Source: Virgibacillus aidingensis (GTDB lineage Bacteria; Bacillota; Bacilli; Bacillales; Amphibacillaceae). From it: DNA of 64,000 bases. Under the pieces are notes generated by a model. The model worked only from the letters and a program-made list of their open reading frames with translations. It did not search any database and had not been told where the DNA came from. Of this stretch, positions 26,045 through 36,139 are shown one piece after another. How positions within the stretch are numbered: the stretch's first letter is position 1; every line of letters starts with the position of its first letter. Both the position numbers and the translations under genes were made by a program. The DNA lies in NCBI RefSeq assembly GCF_010994035.1, contig NZ_WIXN01000015.1:1-64000 (forward strand), given 5' to 3'.

Positions 26045-27355
26045 ATGAAGCAAATGGCTTATAAAGATGAACAGCTGCATGAGGAAAAGGTGTTTAAAGA
26101 CCCGGTACACCGCTATGTGCATGTAAAGGACCGGGTGATTTGGGATTTGATTGCGGCACCTGAATTTCAGCGGCTGCGGCGGATTAAACAGCTCGGCACG
26201 ACCTATTTAACCTTTCACGGTGCAGAACACAGCCGGTTTAATCACTCTCTTGGTGTTTACGAGATTGTCAGAAGGATACTATATAATTTCAAGAACAGGC
26301 CGAATTGGAATGACGATGAACGCCTGCTTTGTTTATGTGCAGCACTCCTGCATGACTTGGGACATGGACCGTTTTCCCATTCCTTTGAGAAAGTGTTTAA
26401 ATTGGATCATGAACATTTTACAAGGGAAATCATTCTCAGGGATACAACAATAAATGCCATTTTAGAACGGGTAGAGCCCGGATTCGCGCAGAAAGTGGCA
26501 GATGTCATTGCCAAGACGTATGAAGATAAGCTTGTGGTCAGTCTGATATCCAGCCAGATCGATGCAGATCGGATGGACTATCTGCAGCGGGATGCATTTT
26601 TTACCGGTGTAAGCTATGGACATTTCGATATGGAGCGGATTCTGCGTGTTATGCGGCCGATGGAGGACCAGGTTGTGATTAAATCAACGGGCATGCATGC
26701 AGTGGAAGATTATATTATGAGCCGCTATCAGATGTATTGGCAAGTTTATTTCCATCCGGTCACTCGCAGCGCAGAGGTAATTCTATCAAAAATTCTGCAG
26801 CGGGCCAAATATTTGTTTGAGTCGGATGCATTTACATTTAAACTGAAACCCACCCATTTTATGTCTTTTTTTACCGGAGACGTACAATTGGAGGAATACT
26901 TGAAACTCGATGAAGGAATTGTTTCTTATTATTTTCAGTTATGGCAGGAAGAAGATGATGCCATTTTGCGGGATTTATGTGAACGGTTTGTCAATCGCCG
27001 CCTGTTTAAATATATTGAATTTAATCCGAATCTCCAGATGAATACGTGGATGGAACTGTATGGATTATTTAAGGAGGCTGGAATCGACCCGGACTATTAT
27101 CTTGTCGTCGATTCCTCTTCAGATCTGCCGTATGACTTTTACCGTCCCGGGGAAGAAGAAGAGCGTTTGCCGATTCATCTGCTCATGCCGGATGGCAGTT
27201 TAAAAGAGTTATCAAGAAATTCGGATATTGTCGAATCCATTTCCGGAAAAAAACGGACAGATCATAAACTGTATTTTCCAAATGATTTCGTGGAGAAGCT
27301 GCCGGATAAACATGTAAAAAAGCGGATCTCGGAAATTTTAGGACTGCCGGAATAA
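26045..27355 (+). CDS. ywfO: HD-domain phosphohydrolase (YwfO-like)
   Basis: A 436-residue SAMHD1/dGTPase-type hydrolase. The HD metal-binding set is visible: the RxxxxxQ-LG region followed by EHSRFNHSLG, LLHDLGHGPFSHSFE (the HD pair) and the downstream Asp in SSQIDADRMDYLQRDAF. Homologue YwfO in B. subtilis is a dNTP-hydrolysing candidate; the substrate here is not provable from sequence. The ATG 26045 is preceded by GGGGAA. A TATAAT lies at 26014-26019 without a clear -35. Confidence 0.88.
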   Translation: MKQMAYKDEQLHEEKVFKDPVHRYVHVKDRVIWDLIAAPEFQRLRRIKQLGTTYLTFHGAEHSRFNHSLGVYEIVRRILYNFKNRPNWNDDERLLCLCAALLHDLGHGPFSHSFEKVFKLDHEHFTREIILRDTTINAILERVEPGFAQKVADVIAKTYEDKLVVSLISSQIDADRMDYLQRDAFFTGVSYGHFDMERILRVMRPMEDQVVIKSTGMHAVEDYIMSRYQMYWQVYFHPVTRSAEVILSKILQRAKYLFESDAFTFKLKPTHFMSFFTGDVQLEEYLKLDEGIVSYYFQLWQEEDDAILRDLCERFVNRRLFKYIEFNPNLQMNTWMELYGLFKEAGIDPDYYLVVDSSSDLPYDFYRPGEEEERLPIHLLMPDGSLKELSRNSDIVESISGKKRTDHKLYFPNDFVEKLPDKHVKKRISEILGLPE

Positions 27356-27519
27356 AGATAATAAGTATAAAGCTTTACAGCCACGCAGCGCCGAAGCAGG
27401 GGGCATATGATAAACAAGCTTGCATTCCAAAGTGTAAGGGCTTTGAAGAAGGCAACAGCCGTTTTTAAGCATCCTGTAGTGGCAAGCCAAGTTTTTTAAC
27501 GTAACGGGAGATGTGTGAA

Positions 27520-28026
27520 ATGTTGACAAAACATGCTAAATTGATGGAGTTTTTTTCTATTGCAGGGGAAATTACCGGGAGAAAAAAACTGCAGAAAATG
27601 ATTTATATCCTGAAAAAATGCAGGCTTCCTTTTGAAGAGAAATTTGAATATCATTTTTATGGCCCGTACTCTGAAGAACTGACACTAAGGGTGGAAGAAC
27701 TGTGTAATTTAGGGTTTTTAGAGGAACTTAAGGAAGAGAAAAGCAGTTATTTTCAATATCATTACAGTATTACCGGGGATGGCGAAGCTTTTTTGCAGCA
27801 GTTTGCTTCCCACTTGCCTGGTTTGGAAGAAAAAGTGAATCTCTTGAACGAACAGAGTTCCCGATTTTTGGAACTGGTTGCAACGATAATGTATTTTGAT
27901 GAACTGCCAAAGTCTGAGGTGGCCGAAAAAATCCATAAGGTTAAATCGAAGCAGAACTATTCAGAAGAAGAAATCGAGCAGGCCTGGGACTTTATTCACC
28001 TGCTTGCAGGAAAGGCATCCAATTAA
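27520..28026 (+). CDS. ywgA: YwgA family protein
   Basis: A 168-residue soluble protein similar in length and pattern to YwgA, including the N-terminal KLMEFFSIAGEITGRKKLQK and HFYGPYSEEL, which recall a winged-helix/DUF4065-like arrangement. The function is not known. ATG 27520 follows GGGAG; ATG 27511 is too close to the RBS. It lies between ywfO and ywhD on the same strand, as in B. subtilis. Confidence 0.8.
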   Translation: MLTKHAKLMEFFSIAGEITGRKKLQKMIYILKKCRLPFEEKFEYHFYGPYSEELTLRVEELCNLGFLEELKEEKSSYFQYHYSITGDGEAFLQQFASHLPGLEEKVNLLNEQSSRFLELVATIMYFDELPKSEVAEKIHKVKSKQNYSEEEIEQAWDFIHLLAGKASN

Positions 28027-28123
28027 ATACGGAACACCAATATCAGATAAAAGTCGGAAAATGAAAAAGACGATGCAACTATGCTACAATGGGAAACAAA
28101 AGAGAAGAAGGAGGATCCATGAG

Positions 28124-28645
28124 ATGAGTGCAGATCAATCTCCAAACAAAAAAAAGAAAAATACATTTACGATTATAAAAGATGACTCTACAGACGGTCA
28201 TGGCGGCTATGGAGGCGGAGCCATCAGCCTGGAAAATATGTCCTCTGTCATTGTTGACCCGAATGAAAATAAAGCATATGTCGATATGGCAGCAATGCAT
28301 GCCCGCAGTGAAATTGAACGCAGGGTGAAATACCTGCCGAATAAAGAGGAAGTACCGAACGGAAAATTGTACTGGATCGTCTGGGTCAATGTGGAGCGCG
28401 GCGAGCATGGTCCTTATTATGGAGGAGTGGCAGGAAGTGAACTGAGGGTGGACCGTTCCATTAAACGGGCCTATAAATCCATGCCGGAGCATGTTACACA
28501 TATGGAGAAATCCCTGAAAGGCAAGATTGTTGTCGAGCATATGGATGAACACTCAAAAAAGCTGCTGAAAGATTTTCTCGTAGAATTTGATGAGGATATG
28601 TGGAATAACTCTACCGAAGAACTGAAAACGGCCTTGCCGGAATAA
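28124..28645 (+). CDS. ywhD: YwhD family protein
   Basis: A 173-residue cytoplasmic protein of the YwhD family, conserved in Bacillaceae but uncharacterised. Recognisable segments are GGYGGGAISLENMSSVIVD, MHARSEIERRVKYLP and WVNVERGEHGPYYGG. ATG 28124 follows AAGGAGG by 10 bases. A strong bidirectional terminator lies at 28759, separating it from the convergent pbpG-type gene. Confidence 0.88.
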   Translation: MSADQSPNKKKKNTFTIIKDDSTDGHGGYGGGAISLENMSSVIVDPNENKAYVDMAAMHARSEIERRVKYLPNKEEVPNGKLYWIVWVNVERGEHGPYYGGVAGSELRVDRSIKRAYKSMPEHVTHMEKSLKGKIVVEHMDEHSKKLLKDFLVEFDEDMWNNSTEELKTALPE

Positions 28646-28758
28646 AGTTAAATTATGAACATTTTGTGACGTAATGAAAACTGAACGGGAATATCTTGTA
28701 CTTTGGATGATTAATTTGTAAAATATGAGTACATGGGCTACTCATGTATTACTAGGAC

Positions 28759-28800
28759 AAAAAAGAAGCCGACCTTTCATTGCAGGGTCGGCTTCTTTTT
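28759..28800 (+). terminator. Bidirectional terminator between ywhD and pbpG
   Basis: AAAAAGAAGCCGACC pairs perfectly with GGTCGGCTTCTTTTT across a 12-base loop; the A/T flanks allow termination on both strands. Confidence 0.92.
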
Positions 28801-28930
28801 AATTGATAGGAAAAAGCGGACAAAACGAAAGGTAATTCACTTGTAACCCCTGGGAAATTGCCTATAATCCCGTGTATTCCCTTATATTCCGGGAAGATCA
28901 CTCATCATTCAGAAAATCTTCCTGCTGCAA

Positions 28931-30961
28931 TCATCCGCCAAACATTTCAAACAGTCGTTCAACCATGCTTTTGTCATCTGTTTGATTTTCTTCATGAAAG
29001 TGATCCGTGCAGAAAGCGGATGGTTCTGTGCCTTTTTCAAAATACATGACACGGCTCTGTTCACAATAGGGAGTTGCCCGCTGGCCTGTTTGCGGATCTA
29101 CCGGGACGGCAACCAGTCCCGGTGGCTGCGGGAATGCTTCCTGTGGCAGGTTTTCATGTGTTCTTTCCATAAAGTTGGCCCAGATGATTTTGGCATAATC
29201 CTTTTCCTCTGTCAGTTCCATCGGGCGGTTATCGTCATAACCGAGCCAGACCCCTGTCACCAGGGAGGGGCTATAGCCGATCATCCAGCTGTCGGAAGTG
29301 GTTGTTCCTGATTTGCCGGCATACAGCCTGGTGAGATTATCCGCTATGGTCGAACCTGTTACGGCCATATAACCATCCAGTTCACTGTCAAACATTCCAG
29401 TTAAAAGATGTGTTAAAATGAATGTCTTTTTAGGGTCAAGTACCAATTTACCTTCTTGTTCTTTTCTCTCAAAAACAGTTTTTCCATTTCGATCGACAAT
29501 TTTTTTCACCAAATGGGCATTAATTTCTTTGCCGCCATTGGCAAGTGTGCCGTAGCCTGTTACCATTTCTTTCACAGATACAGCGGCTGTTCCGAGAGCC
29601 AGTGATGGGACGGCGGGCAAATCGCTCGTTAGGCCAAAGCTCCGGGCGGTTTCCACGAGTTTTTCTGCACCTAAATACATATTGGTTTTCACCGCATACA
29701 CATTGTCTGAGAGAGCGATGGCTTGTGCCAGAGTAATAGAATCGTTTGCATAATATCCGTTAAAATTGCTCGGCTGGTACACCTCGTCATCGTCAAGCTG
29801 GAAGGCAGTCGGCTGACTCATCAGCATCGTATTTGCGGTATAGCCATTTTCCAGGGCAGCATAATAAAGAAACGGCTTAAACGCGGAACCGGGCATCCGC
29901 TTTGCCTGAAAAGCCCGGTTGAACGGACTTTCCCTGTAATCGCGTCCGCCAATCATGGCAAGCACTTCCCCTGACTGTGGTTCAATGGCGACAGCACCTG
30001 CTTCAATATCACTTTCCGTATGGATTGTATCCTTGATTTCGTCTTCCAGATTTTGTTGAAAAGATTCATGTAAAGTGGTGTGTATTTCATAGCCGCCCGA
30101 CCGGATTTCGTCCGTGTCAAGTTCCAAAAGTTCTGCAGCCTCTTTTAAAGCTTCATCTTGAAAATAGCCTCCAATCATCGTCTCGCTGTTGCTTTTCACT
30201 TTTTGAAAAGCAAGGTTTTCCCTGGCTGCAAGAAACAGCTCCTGATCGTTAATTTTCCCATGCTCATTCAACAAGTTTAGAATCCGCTTCTGGCGATTAT
30301 CTGCCCGCTGTCTGTCCGCAAGAGGGGAGTAGTAGCTGGGACCTCTTGGGATTCCTGCCAGCATAGCTGCTTCAGCCAGTGACAGATCAGAGGAAGGCTT
30401 ATTGAAAAAATAATTGCTGGCAGCTTCAATCCCATAGGATCCATGTCCGTAATAAACTGTATTTAGATAGCCTTCCAGGATTTCCTTTTTGGAGTAAAAC
30501 ATCTCCAGCCGAATCGTATAAAATGCCTCTTTTATTTTTCGTGTCCAGGTTTTTTCATGTGTTAAATATAGATTTCGCGCATATTGCTGGGATAATGTAC
30601 TTGCTCCTTCTTTCAGGGACCAGTTTCTGATATCTGTGATAAGTGCAGAGATAATCCGTTTAAAATCGAAACCGGAATGATCAAAAAAATGCTGATCCTC
30701 GACCACTAATGTCGCATCAATGGCATCTTCGGAAATATCCTCCAGCGGCACCCATCTCCTGTACTCCGTGCCGCGCTCTTCTCCGATCATTTCACCGTGC
30801 CTGCTGTAATAGATTGTATTTTGGTCATTCGCAAGACTCGGCGGTCCCATAAGAAAGCTGATAAGATAAACGCTGAAAATCCCCCCTGCTGCAGCCAGAC
30901 AAATGCTTACCGCAATTTTGACCGGCAGCGGGTGTTTTATATAAGAAAATATGCTTTTCAT
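28931..30961 (-). CDS. pbpG: Class A penicillin-binding protein (PbpG/PBP2d-like)
   Basis: Bifunctional glycosyltransferase/transpeptidase, about 676 residues. One N-terminal membrane anchor (residues 13-37) precedes the GT51 domain with VVEDQHFFDH (Glu 89) and EGASTLSQQYARNLYL. The transpeptidase domain has S359-x-x-K362 (GSAFKPF), SDN at 418-420 and KSGTT at 550-554. KSG replaces the commoner KTG, and GAST replaces GGST. B. subtilis PbpG (ywhE), at the same position, acts in spore peptidoglycan synthesis; that role is inferred. I prefer ATG 30961 (GGAG upstream) over ATG 30979. Confidence 0.9.
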   Translation of the reverse strand: MKSIFSYIKHPLPVKIAVSICLAAAGGIFSVYLISFLMGPPSLANDQNTIYYSRHGEMIGEERGTEYRRWVPLEDISEDAIDATLVVEDQHFFDHSGFDFKRIISALITDIRNWSLKEGASTLSQQYARNLYLTHEKTWTRKIKEAFYTIRLEMFYSKKEILEGYLNTVYYGHGSYGIEAASNYFFNKPSSDLSLAEAAMLAGIPRGPSYYSPLADRQRADNRQKRILNLLNEHGKINDQELFLAARENLAFQKVKSNSETMIGGYFQDEALKEAAELLELDTDEIRSGGYEIHTTLHESFQQNLEDEIKDTIHTESDIEAGAVAIEPQSGEVLAMIGGRDYRESPFNRAFQAKRMPGSAFKPFLYYAALENGYTANTMLMSQPTAFQLDDDEVYQPSNFNGYYANDSITLAQAIALSDNVYAVKTNMYLGAEKLVETARSFGLTSDLPAVPSLALGTAAVSVKEMVTGYGTLANGGKEINAHLVKKIVDRNGKTVFERKEQEGKLVLDPKKTFILTHLLTGMFDSELDGYMAVTGSTIADNLTRLYAGKSGTTTSDSWMIGYSPSLVTGVWLGYDDNRPMELTEEKDYAKIIWANFMERTHENLPQEAFPQPPGLVAVPVDPQTGQRATPYCEQSRVMYFEKGTEPSAFCTDHFHEENQTDDKSMVERLFEMFGG

Positions 30962-31167
30962 TATTGATTGCTCCATCATTTTTGGTTATTAACATTATGG
31001 GAGAATTTTTGATGAAATAAACCATATTTTTGTTTATGTGTCTGGCTGGGGAAGGAAAAAATGTTACAATGAAGCTTATTCGGCATTATTCGCAAATATT
31101 ATTGCGCTTAGCGAACAATGTTAGCTATAATAGGAAATTATATGAAGACGCAGATAGAGGCGGTATT

Positions 31168-31608
31168 ATGGAAGCTGAACATAAAAAAGTAAGAATGATT
31201 CTCCGCACCATTATTACCGATGAAGGTGATACCGAAAAAAATGAACTTTCTCATCATGGATATTTTTATCGTAATCAGACCTTTGATGTCATCAAGTTTG
31301 ATGAGCAGCTGGAAACGGGCGGGAAGGTCCGTAACTTGATAACACTGCAAAAAGAGAAAGTTACGATTAAACGGACAGGTGCTGTTTCAATGAACCAAAA
31401 GTTTCAGGCAAATAAAATAACGGAAAATGTGTACCATCACCCCCACGGCACGATACATATGGAAACATTTACTGATTCCATCCGTTATCAGCCCCCGGGA
31501 AAAAAGAAAGATGGCTGCCTGCAAATCTCCTATCATGTAAAATTAAATGGTTTAAAGAACCGCAAACATGATTTGATGTTAACAATAAAGGAGGAAATTC
31601 CCCAATGA
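31168..31608 (+). CDS. ywiB: YwiB family protein (DUF1934)
   Basis: A 146-residue predicted beta-barrel protein of the DUF1934 family, always found before argS in bacilli. Typical features are the repeated strand pattern with [24 protein letters not shown] and the closing basic strands. The function is unknown. ATG 31168 follows AGAGGCGG. Its TGA overlaps the argS ATG by four bases (ATGA), indicating translational coupling. Confidence 0.88.
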   Translation: MEAEHKKVRMILRTIITDEGDTEKNELSHHGYFYRNQTFDVIKFDEQLETGGKVRNLITLQKEKVTIKRTGAVSMNQKFQANKITENVYHHPHGTIHMETFTDSIRYQPPGKKKDGCLQISYHVKLNGLKNRKHDLMLTIKEEIPQ

Positions 31609-33269
31609 ATGTGTTGGCGCAAACAGAAGAAACACTTAAACAGGAAATTGCTTCAGCAGTTACCAGAGCAGGACTTGCAGAAGCAGAAGAATTACCGGAA
31701 ATTATTTTGGAAAAGCCAAAGGATAAGGCGCATGGAGATTTTGCCGCCAATATCGCCATGCAGCTGGCCCGGATAGCAAAAAAAGCTCCACGGAAAATTG
31801 CGGAAGATATTGTCGAAGCGCTTGATGAAACAAAGGCTTCGATTGAAAAAGTGGAAATTGCCGGCCCCGGATTTATCAATTTTTTTATGAAGGATGATTT
31901 TCTTGGTGAAATTATTCCGGCGATTTTAAAAGCGGGAAAGAAATATGGCCATACAGATGCAGGCAAAGGCGAGAAAGTGCAGGTTGAATTTGTATCTGTG
32001 AACCCGACCGGGGACCTTCATTTCGGACACGGCCGCGGAGCAGCATATGGCGACGTTTTATCCAACTTACTTGAAGCGGCCGGCTATGATGTAAAGAGAG
32101 AGTATTATATCAATGATGCCGGCAACCAGATTGACAACCTGGCTTTATCGGTGGAAGCCCGTTATTTGCAGGCCCTTGGCGAGGATGCGGAAATGCCTGC
32201 GGATGGCTATCACGGGAAGGATATTATAGAAATCGGAAAAACATTGGCAGCGGAATATGGTACCGCATGGAAGGAGAAGGACAGGGAAGAACGGGTGGCA
32301 TTTTTCCGGGAGTACGGATTAAAATATGAACTCGGCAAGATCCGGAAAGATTTATCGGAATTCCGTGTGGAGTTTGACCAGTGGTTCTCCGAACAATCAT
32401 TATATGAAGATGGTCAAATTGAACAAGCACTGAAAAAACTGGATGATTACGTCTATGAAAAAGACGGGGCAACCTGGTTCAGAACCACGGATTTTGGCGA
32501 TGATAAAGACCGTGTATTAATAAAGCAGGATGGGAGCTATACCTACCTGACCCCGGACATTGCTTACCATAAAAACAAGCTGGACCGGGGATTTGACAAG
32601 CTGATTAATGTATGGGGAGCGGACCATCATGGCTATATTCCGAGAATGCAGGCTGCGATTCAGGCGATGGGCTATGACAAAAACACGCTTGAAGTAAAAG
32701 TGATTCAGATGGTGAGCCTTTTTGAAAAGGGAGAAAAAGTAAAGATGAGCAAGCGCACGGGAAATGCATTGGCGTTAAGGGAGCTGATGGATGAAGTTGG
32801 CGTGGACGCAGCCCGTTATTACTTTATTACAAGATCAAACGATACCCAGCTTGACTTTGATATGGATCTCGCACGTTCTGAATCAAACGATAACCCTGTT
32901 TACTATGTGCAGTATGCTCACGCGCGGATATGCACCATGCTGAAACAGGCGGAAGCAAAAGGATTTGATTTGAACGCGGCATTTGATGCAAAACACCTAA
33001 CAACGGAAAAAGAAATGGACTTGATGAAGAAACTGGGTGAGTTTCCGCAGATGGTGGCAGATGCAGCACAAATGTCCACCCCGCATAAAGTGACCCAATA
33101 TGTATTTGAACTGGCAAGCCTGCTGCACAGCTTTTATAATGCAGAAAAGGTGCTTGATCAGGATAACAGGGAAAGAACAAATGCGCGAATTGCTTTAATG
33201 AAAGCAGTCAAAATAACGCTGGCAAATGCGCTGCAGCTGATTGCAGTAACAGCACCCGAAAAAATGTAA
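31605..33269 (+). CDS. argS: Arginyl-tRNA synthetase
   Basis: Class I synthetase charging tRNA-Arg, 554 residues. The HIGH-type motif is HFGHGRGA at 139-146, the KMSKS motif is [11 protein letters not shown], and the N-terminal tRNA-binding domain and C-terminal DALR anticodon domain are complete. The start overlaps ywiB (ATGA), with AAGGAGG inside the ywiB end. The pair forms an operon that stops before the FadR-controlled fadF promoter. Confidence 0.97.
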   Translation: MNVLAQTEETLKQEIASAVTRAGLAEAEELPEIILEKPKDKAHGDFAANIAMQLARIAKKAPRKIAEDIVEALDETKASIEKVEIAGPGFINFFMKDDFLGEIIPAILKAGKKYGHTDAGKGEKVQVEFVSVNPTGDLHFGHGRGAAYGDVLSNLLEAAGYDVKREYYINDAGNQIDNLALSVEARYLQALGEDAEMPADGYHGKDIIEIGKTLAAEYGTAWKEKDREERVAFFREYGLKYELGKIRKDLSEFRVEFDQWFSEQSLYEDGQIEQALKKLDDYVYEKDGATWFRTTDFGDDKDRVLIKQDGSYTYLTPDIAYHKNKLDRGFDKLINVWGADHHGYIPRMQAAIQAMGYDKNTLEVKVIQMVSLFEKGEKVKMSKRTGNALALRELMDEVGVDAARYYFITRSNDTQLDFDMDLARSESNDNPVYYVQYAHARICTMLKQAEAKGFDLNAAFDAKHLTTEKEMDLMKKLGEFPQMVADAAQMSTPHKVTQYVFELASLLHSFYNAEKVLDQDNRERTNARIALMKAVKITLANALQLIAVTAPEKM

Positions 33270-33285
33270 TATACAAATGCAGCTA

Positions 33286-33422
33286 GCAGGGAGTATGATT
33301 TTAACGCTCCCTGCCAGTGAAGCAAAAGGTATTTGCCACTTGTAAAATAGACAGGCTGACTTTGTATAAGGACATGTTGTAAGCGCATAAATATTATAAA
33401 AAATAGGAATCAGCCTTTTTTA
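33286..33422 (+). terminator. Hairpin(s) after argS
   Basis: GCAGGGAG (33286-33293) pairs with CTCCCTGC (33307-33314) but lacks a T tract. Further on, AGGCTGA (33353-33359) pairs over a long loop with TCAGCCT (33410-33416), which runs into TTTTTTAT. One or both probably end the argS transcript. Confidence 0.5.
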
Positions 33423-33458
33423 TCGGTATTTTAACTGAAGAAAATTGTCGAATATCAG

Positions 33459-33488
33459 TTGACTGAATGATCATTCATGATTTAAAGT
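33459..33488 (+). promoter_or_regulatory. fadF promoter overlapping a FadR-type operator
   Basis: TTGACT at 33459-33464 and TAAAGT at 33483-33488 are separated by 18 bp. The perfect palindrome TGAATGATCATTCA fills 33464-33477, within the spacer. It matches the TGAATGA-n-TCATTCA consensus of Bacillus FadR (YsiA), which represses fatty-acid degradation genes until long-chain acyl-CoA binds. Repression by promoter occlusion is the simplest reading. Confidence 0.85.
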
Positions 33489-33611
33489 ATAGATATACAG
33501 TTAGAAAGAAGCTTACTATTACTACAGAATGCAATCGGTGTTATATTGCCTCAGGGCAAGAGTTTAAGTATAATAGTTTGCAAGTTTTAAAGGAAAAAGG
33601 GGGAGCGGATA

Positions 33612-35720
33612 ATGGAAACGTTTTTATTGGTCAACTGGATTGCATTTCTTGCAGTCACCATCTATGGGATATATTTATTCGCTAAAGTAGTCGCTACACG
33701 CGTCGCTTATATCCGGCTTGGGGAAAAGCCGGAGTTTGACCGGGACTTTAAAGAACGGTTCAGACGAGTCGGAGTCATCGTTTTCGGCCAGTCCAAACTA
33801 TTAAAGGATAAGAAATCGGGCATTATTCACGTGATGATGTTCTATGGGTTTATTCTGGTGCAGTTTGGCGCGATTAATATGTTTATCGCCGGACTTTCAC
33901 CGGGAAATCACCTGCCGCTGGGCATTTTCTATCCAGGGTTTACATTTTTCCAGGAACTTGTAACATTAATGATCCTCGTAGCAGTGGCATGGGCATTTTA
34001 CCGCCGTTACATGGAAAAGCTCGTTCGCTTAAAGCGCGGCTTTAAAGCAGGAGTTGTCCTGTTGTTTATCGGGACATTAATGATTTCCGTGCTGTTTGGA
34101 AATGGTATGGCCATCATTTGGCACGGGGAAGCTTTGACATGGACAGAGCCTGTGGCAAGTTTAATAGCCGCAGCATTCAGCTGGTTATCACCAACAGCTG
34201 CAATGGTATTGTACTATGTATTCTGGTGGATTCATACACTTACCATACTGGCATTCCTTGTATACATCCCGCAATCCAAGCACGCTCACTTAATTGCGGC
34301 ACCAATCAACGTGTTTTTGAGCAAGCGTGTACCAGGGAAACTGAAGCCAATTGACTTTGATATCGATGAAGACGCTGCAGAGAATGAGGAAGATATATCT
34401 TTTGGCGTTGGAAAAGTAGAAGACTTTGACCAATTCCAAATGTTGGATTTCTATGCATGTGTGGAATGCGGACGCTGTACAGACGTATGTCCGGCTGCAG
34501 GCACAGGAAAAATGCTGTCTCCGATGGACATTATGATTAAGCTTCGTGACCACTTAACGGAAAAAGGTGCAGCCATTACAGGAAAAACAGCCTGGGTGCC
34601 ATCTTATGCATTTGCAGGCACTGCAGGAAATCAGGCAAGTGCCGGCGGGGAAGCAGCAGCAACTGTACAAAACTTAAGCATGATCGGCGATGTCATTACT
34701 GAAGAAGAACTGGCAGGATGTACCACTTGCCGAAACTGTGAAGACGCATGTCCGGTAAGCAACGAACATGTCAGCCAAATCCTTGATATGCGCCGTTACC
34801 TGGTGATGACAGAAGGTAAAATGGATCCGGAAATTCAGCGTGCAGTCATGAACATCGAGCGTCAGGGAAATCCTTGGGGGCTTTCCAAAAAAGACCGCAT
34901 CAAATGGCGCGAAGAAGATGAAACTGCCTATGTGCCAACAGTCAAAGAGCTTAAAAAAGAAGGAAAAGACTTCGAATACCTTTTCTGGGTAAGCTCTATG
35001 GGTTCCTTTGACAGCCGCAGCCAGAAAATTGCGCTGGCATTTGCAAAATTAATGAACCAGGCAGGTGTAAGTTTTGCCATCCTTGGGAATAAAGAGATGA
35101 ACTCCGGGGATACGGCACGCCGCATCGGAAATGAATTCCTGTTCCAGGAAATTGCAGAGAAAAACATTAAAGAATTCAACAAGCATGACGTGAAAAAGAT
35201 TGTAACGATTGACCCGCATGCATATAATATTTTTAAAAACGAATATCCTGATTTTGGCTTTGAAGCAGAAGTCTATCACCATACGCAAATGCTGTTTGAC
35301 CTGGTGATGAACGGCAAACTGAAGCCGCAGCGTGAAATAAATCAGCGTTTAACCTATCATGACTCCTGTTACCTGGGAAGATACAATGGCGTTTATGATC
35401 CGCCAAGGGAAATCCTGAGATCCATTCCGGGACTTGAACTGGTGGAAATGAAACGAAGCAAGGAAAACGGCATGTGCTGCGGTGCAGGGGGCGGGTTGAT
35501 GTGGACAGAGGAAACAACAGGGAACCGCATTAACGTAGCCCGCACAGAACAGGCCATGGAAGTAAAACCTGATATGATTTCAAGTGCCTGCCCGTTCTGC
35601 TTAACAATGTTAAGTGACGGAACTAAAGCGAAAGAAGTGGAAGAAGATATCAGCACCATGGACGTAGCAGAAATTCTGGCGCTGTCTGTATTGGTGGAAG
35701 ATGAACAGAAAACAGCATAA
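33612..35720 (+). CDS. fadF: FadF-type membrane Fe-S reductase (beta-oxidation electron transfer)
   Basis: A 702-residue membrane iron-sulfur protein thought to pass electrons from ETF/acyl-CoA dehydrogenases to the quinone pool. Residues 1-230 form about five to six membrane helices like a nitrate reductase gamma subunit. Two [4Fe-4S] clusters follow: C283, C286, C289, C293 (CVECGRCTDVCP) and C370, C373, C376, C380 (CTTCRNCEDACP). Two heterodisulfide-reductase cysteine domains close the protein (YHDSCYLGRYN to GMCCGAGGG; SSACPFCLTML). ATG 33612 follows AAGGGGGAG. Controlled by the upstream FadR-type site. Confidence 0.92.
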   Translation: METFLLVNWIAFLAVTIYGIYLFAKVVATRVAYIRLGEKPEFDRDFKERFRRVGVIVFGQSKLLKDKKSGIIHVMMFYGFILVQFGAINMFIAGLSPGNHLPLGIFYPGFTFFQELVTLMILVAVAWAFYRRYMEKLVRLKRGFKAGVVLLFIGTLMISVLFGNGMAIIWHGEALTWTEPVASLIAAAFSWLSPTAAMVLYYVFWWIHTLTILAFLVYIPQSKHAHLIAAPINVFLSKRVPGKLKPIDFDIDEDAAENEEDISFGVGKVEDFDQFQMLDFYACVECGRCTDVCPAAGTGKMLSPMDIMIKLRDHLTEKGAAITGKTAWVPSYAFAGTAGNQASAGGEAAATVQNLSMIGDVITEEELAGCTTCRNCEDACPVSNEHVSQILDMRRYLVMTEGKMDPEIQRAVMNIERQGNPWGLSKKDRIKWREEDETAYVPTVKELKKEGKDFEYLFWVSSMGSFDSRSQKIALAFAKLMNQAGVSFAILGNKEMNSGDTARRIGNEFLFQEIAEKNIKEFNKHDVKKIVTIDPHAYNIFKNEYPDFGFEAEVYHHTQMLFDLVMNGKLKPQREINQRLTYHDSCYLGRYNGVYDPPREILRSIPGLELVEMKRSKENGMCCGAGGGLMWTEETTGNRINVARTEQAMEVKPDMISSACPFCLTMLSDGTKAKEVEEDISTMDVAEILALSVLVEDEQKTA

Positions 35721-35784
35721 TAGATCAATAGAATAATATATAATACTTTCCTTCCAAAGGAGATTTCCAGTATAATAACAACAT

Positions 35785-35814
35785 AGAGGGGTAAAAACAT
35801 ACCCCTCTTCTTTC
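35785..35814 (+). terminator. Rho-independent terminator after fadF
   Basis: AGAGGGGTA (35785-35793) pairs with TACCCCTCT (35800-35808), followed by TCTTTCT. It separates fadF from the thiolase operon, at least partly. Confidence 0.7.
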
Positions 35815-35824
35815 TCAAACAGCA

Positions 35825-35842
35825 ATTGAGCGAGCGTTCAAT
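35825..35842. promoter_or_regulatory. Inverted repeat, candidate TetR-family operator
   Basis: ATTGAGCGAGCGTTCAAT is an 18-bp imperfect palindrome with matching TTGA-CG--CG-TCAA. Its shape is like operators of TetR regulators of acyl-CoA genes. It lies between the fadF terminator and the thiolase gene, whose operon encodes a TetR protein. The assignment is inference. Confidence 0.45.
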
Positions 35843-35850
35843 CAGCGTAC

Positions 35851-35879
35851 TGCAACACCGGGACGGTTCCCTTGCTGCA
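35851..35879. repeat. Dispersed GGGACGGTTC repeat, copy 2
   Basis: TGCAACACC, then GGGACGGTTC, then CCTTGCTGCA; same core and GCAAC/TTG-TGC arms as the copy at 20445. Confidence 0.7.
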
Positions 35880-36139
35880 AACCAAAAGGTAAGCGTTCTC
35901 AATGAAGGGTACATTTCAAGCTTGCAGCAGATGCCTCCACAACGGTTAACAGATACATAGGAATGCTGTTTTATACGTTATGAAAGCATCAAATTTTTAA
36001 ATGTCAAGTATAAAAAGAGCTGGATTTGCTAGAGGGCGCGAATGCGAGCATTTCTAATCTCAGCAAACAAAGCAACTCCGGATTTTTAAACTATTAAAAA
36101 TAGGGGCCTCCCCTTAATAAAATAAAAAGGAGTTAAACA
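35880..36139. other. Leader region of the thiolase operon
   Basis: The 419-bp gap between fadF and the thiolase gene ends here. It should contain the operon promoter, but no convincing SigA or SigE pair was identified. TATAAA at 35998-36013 lacks a -35. No small gene seen. Confidence 0.35.
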
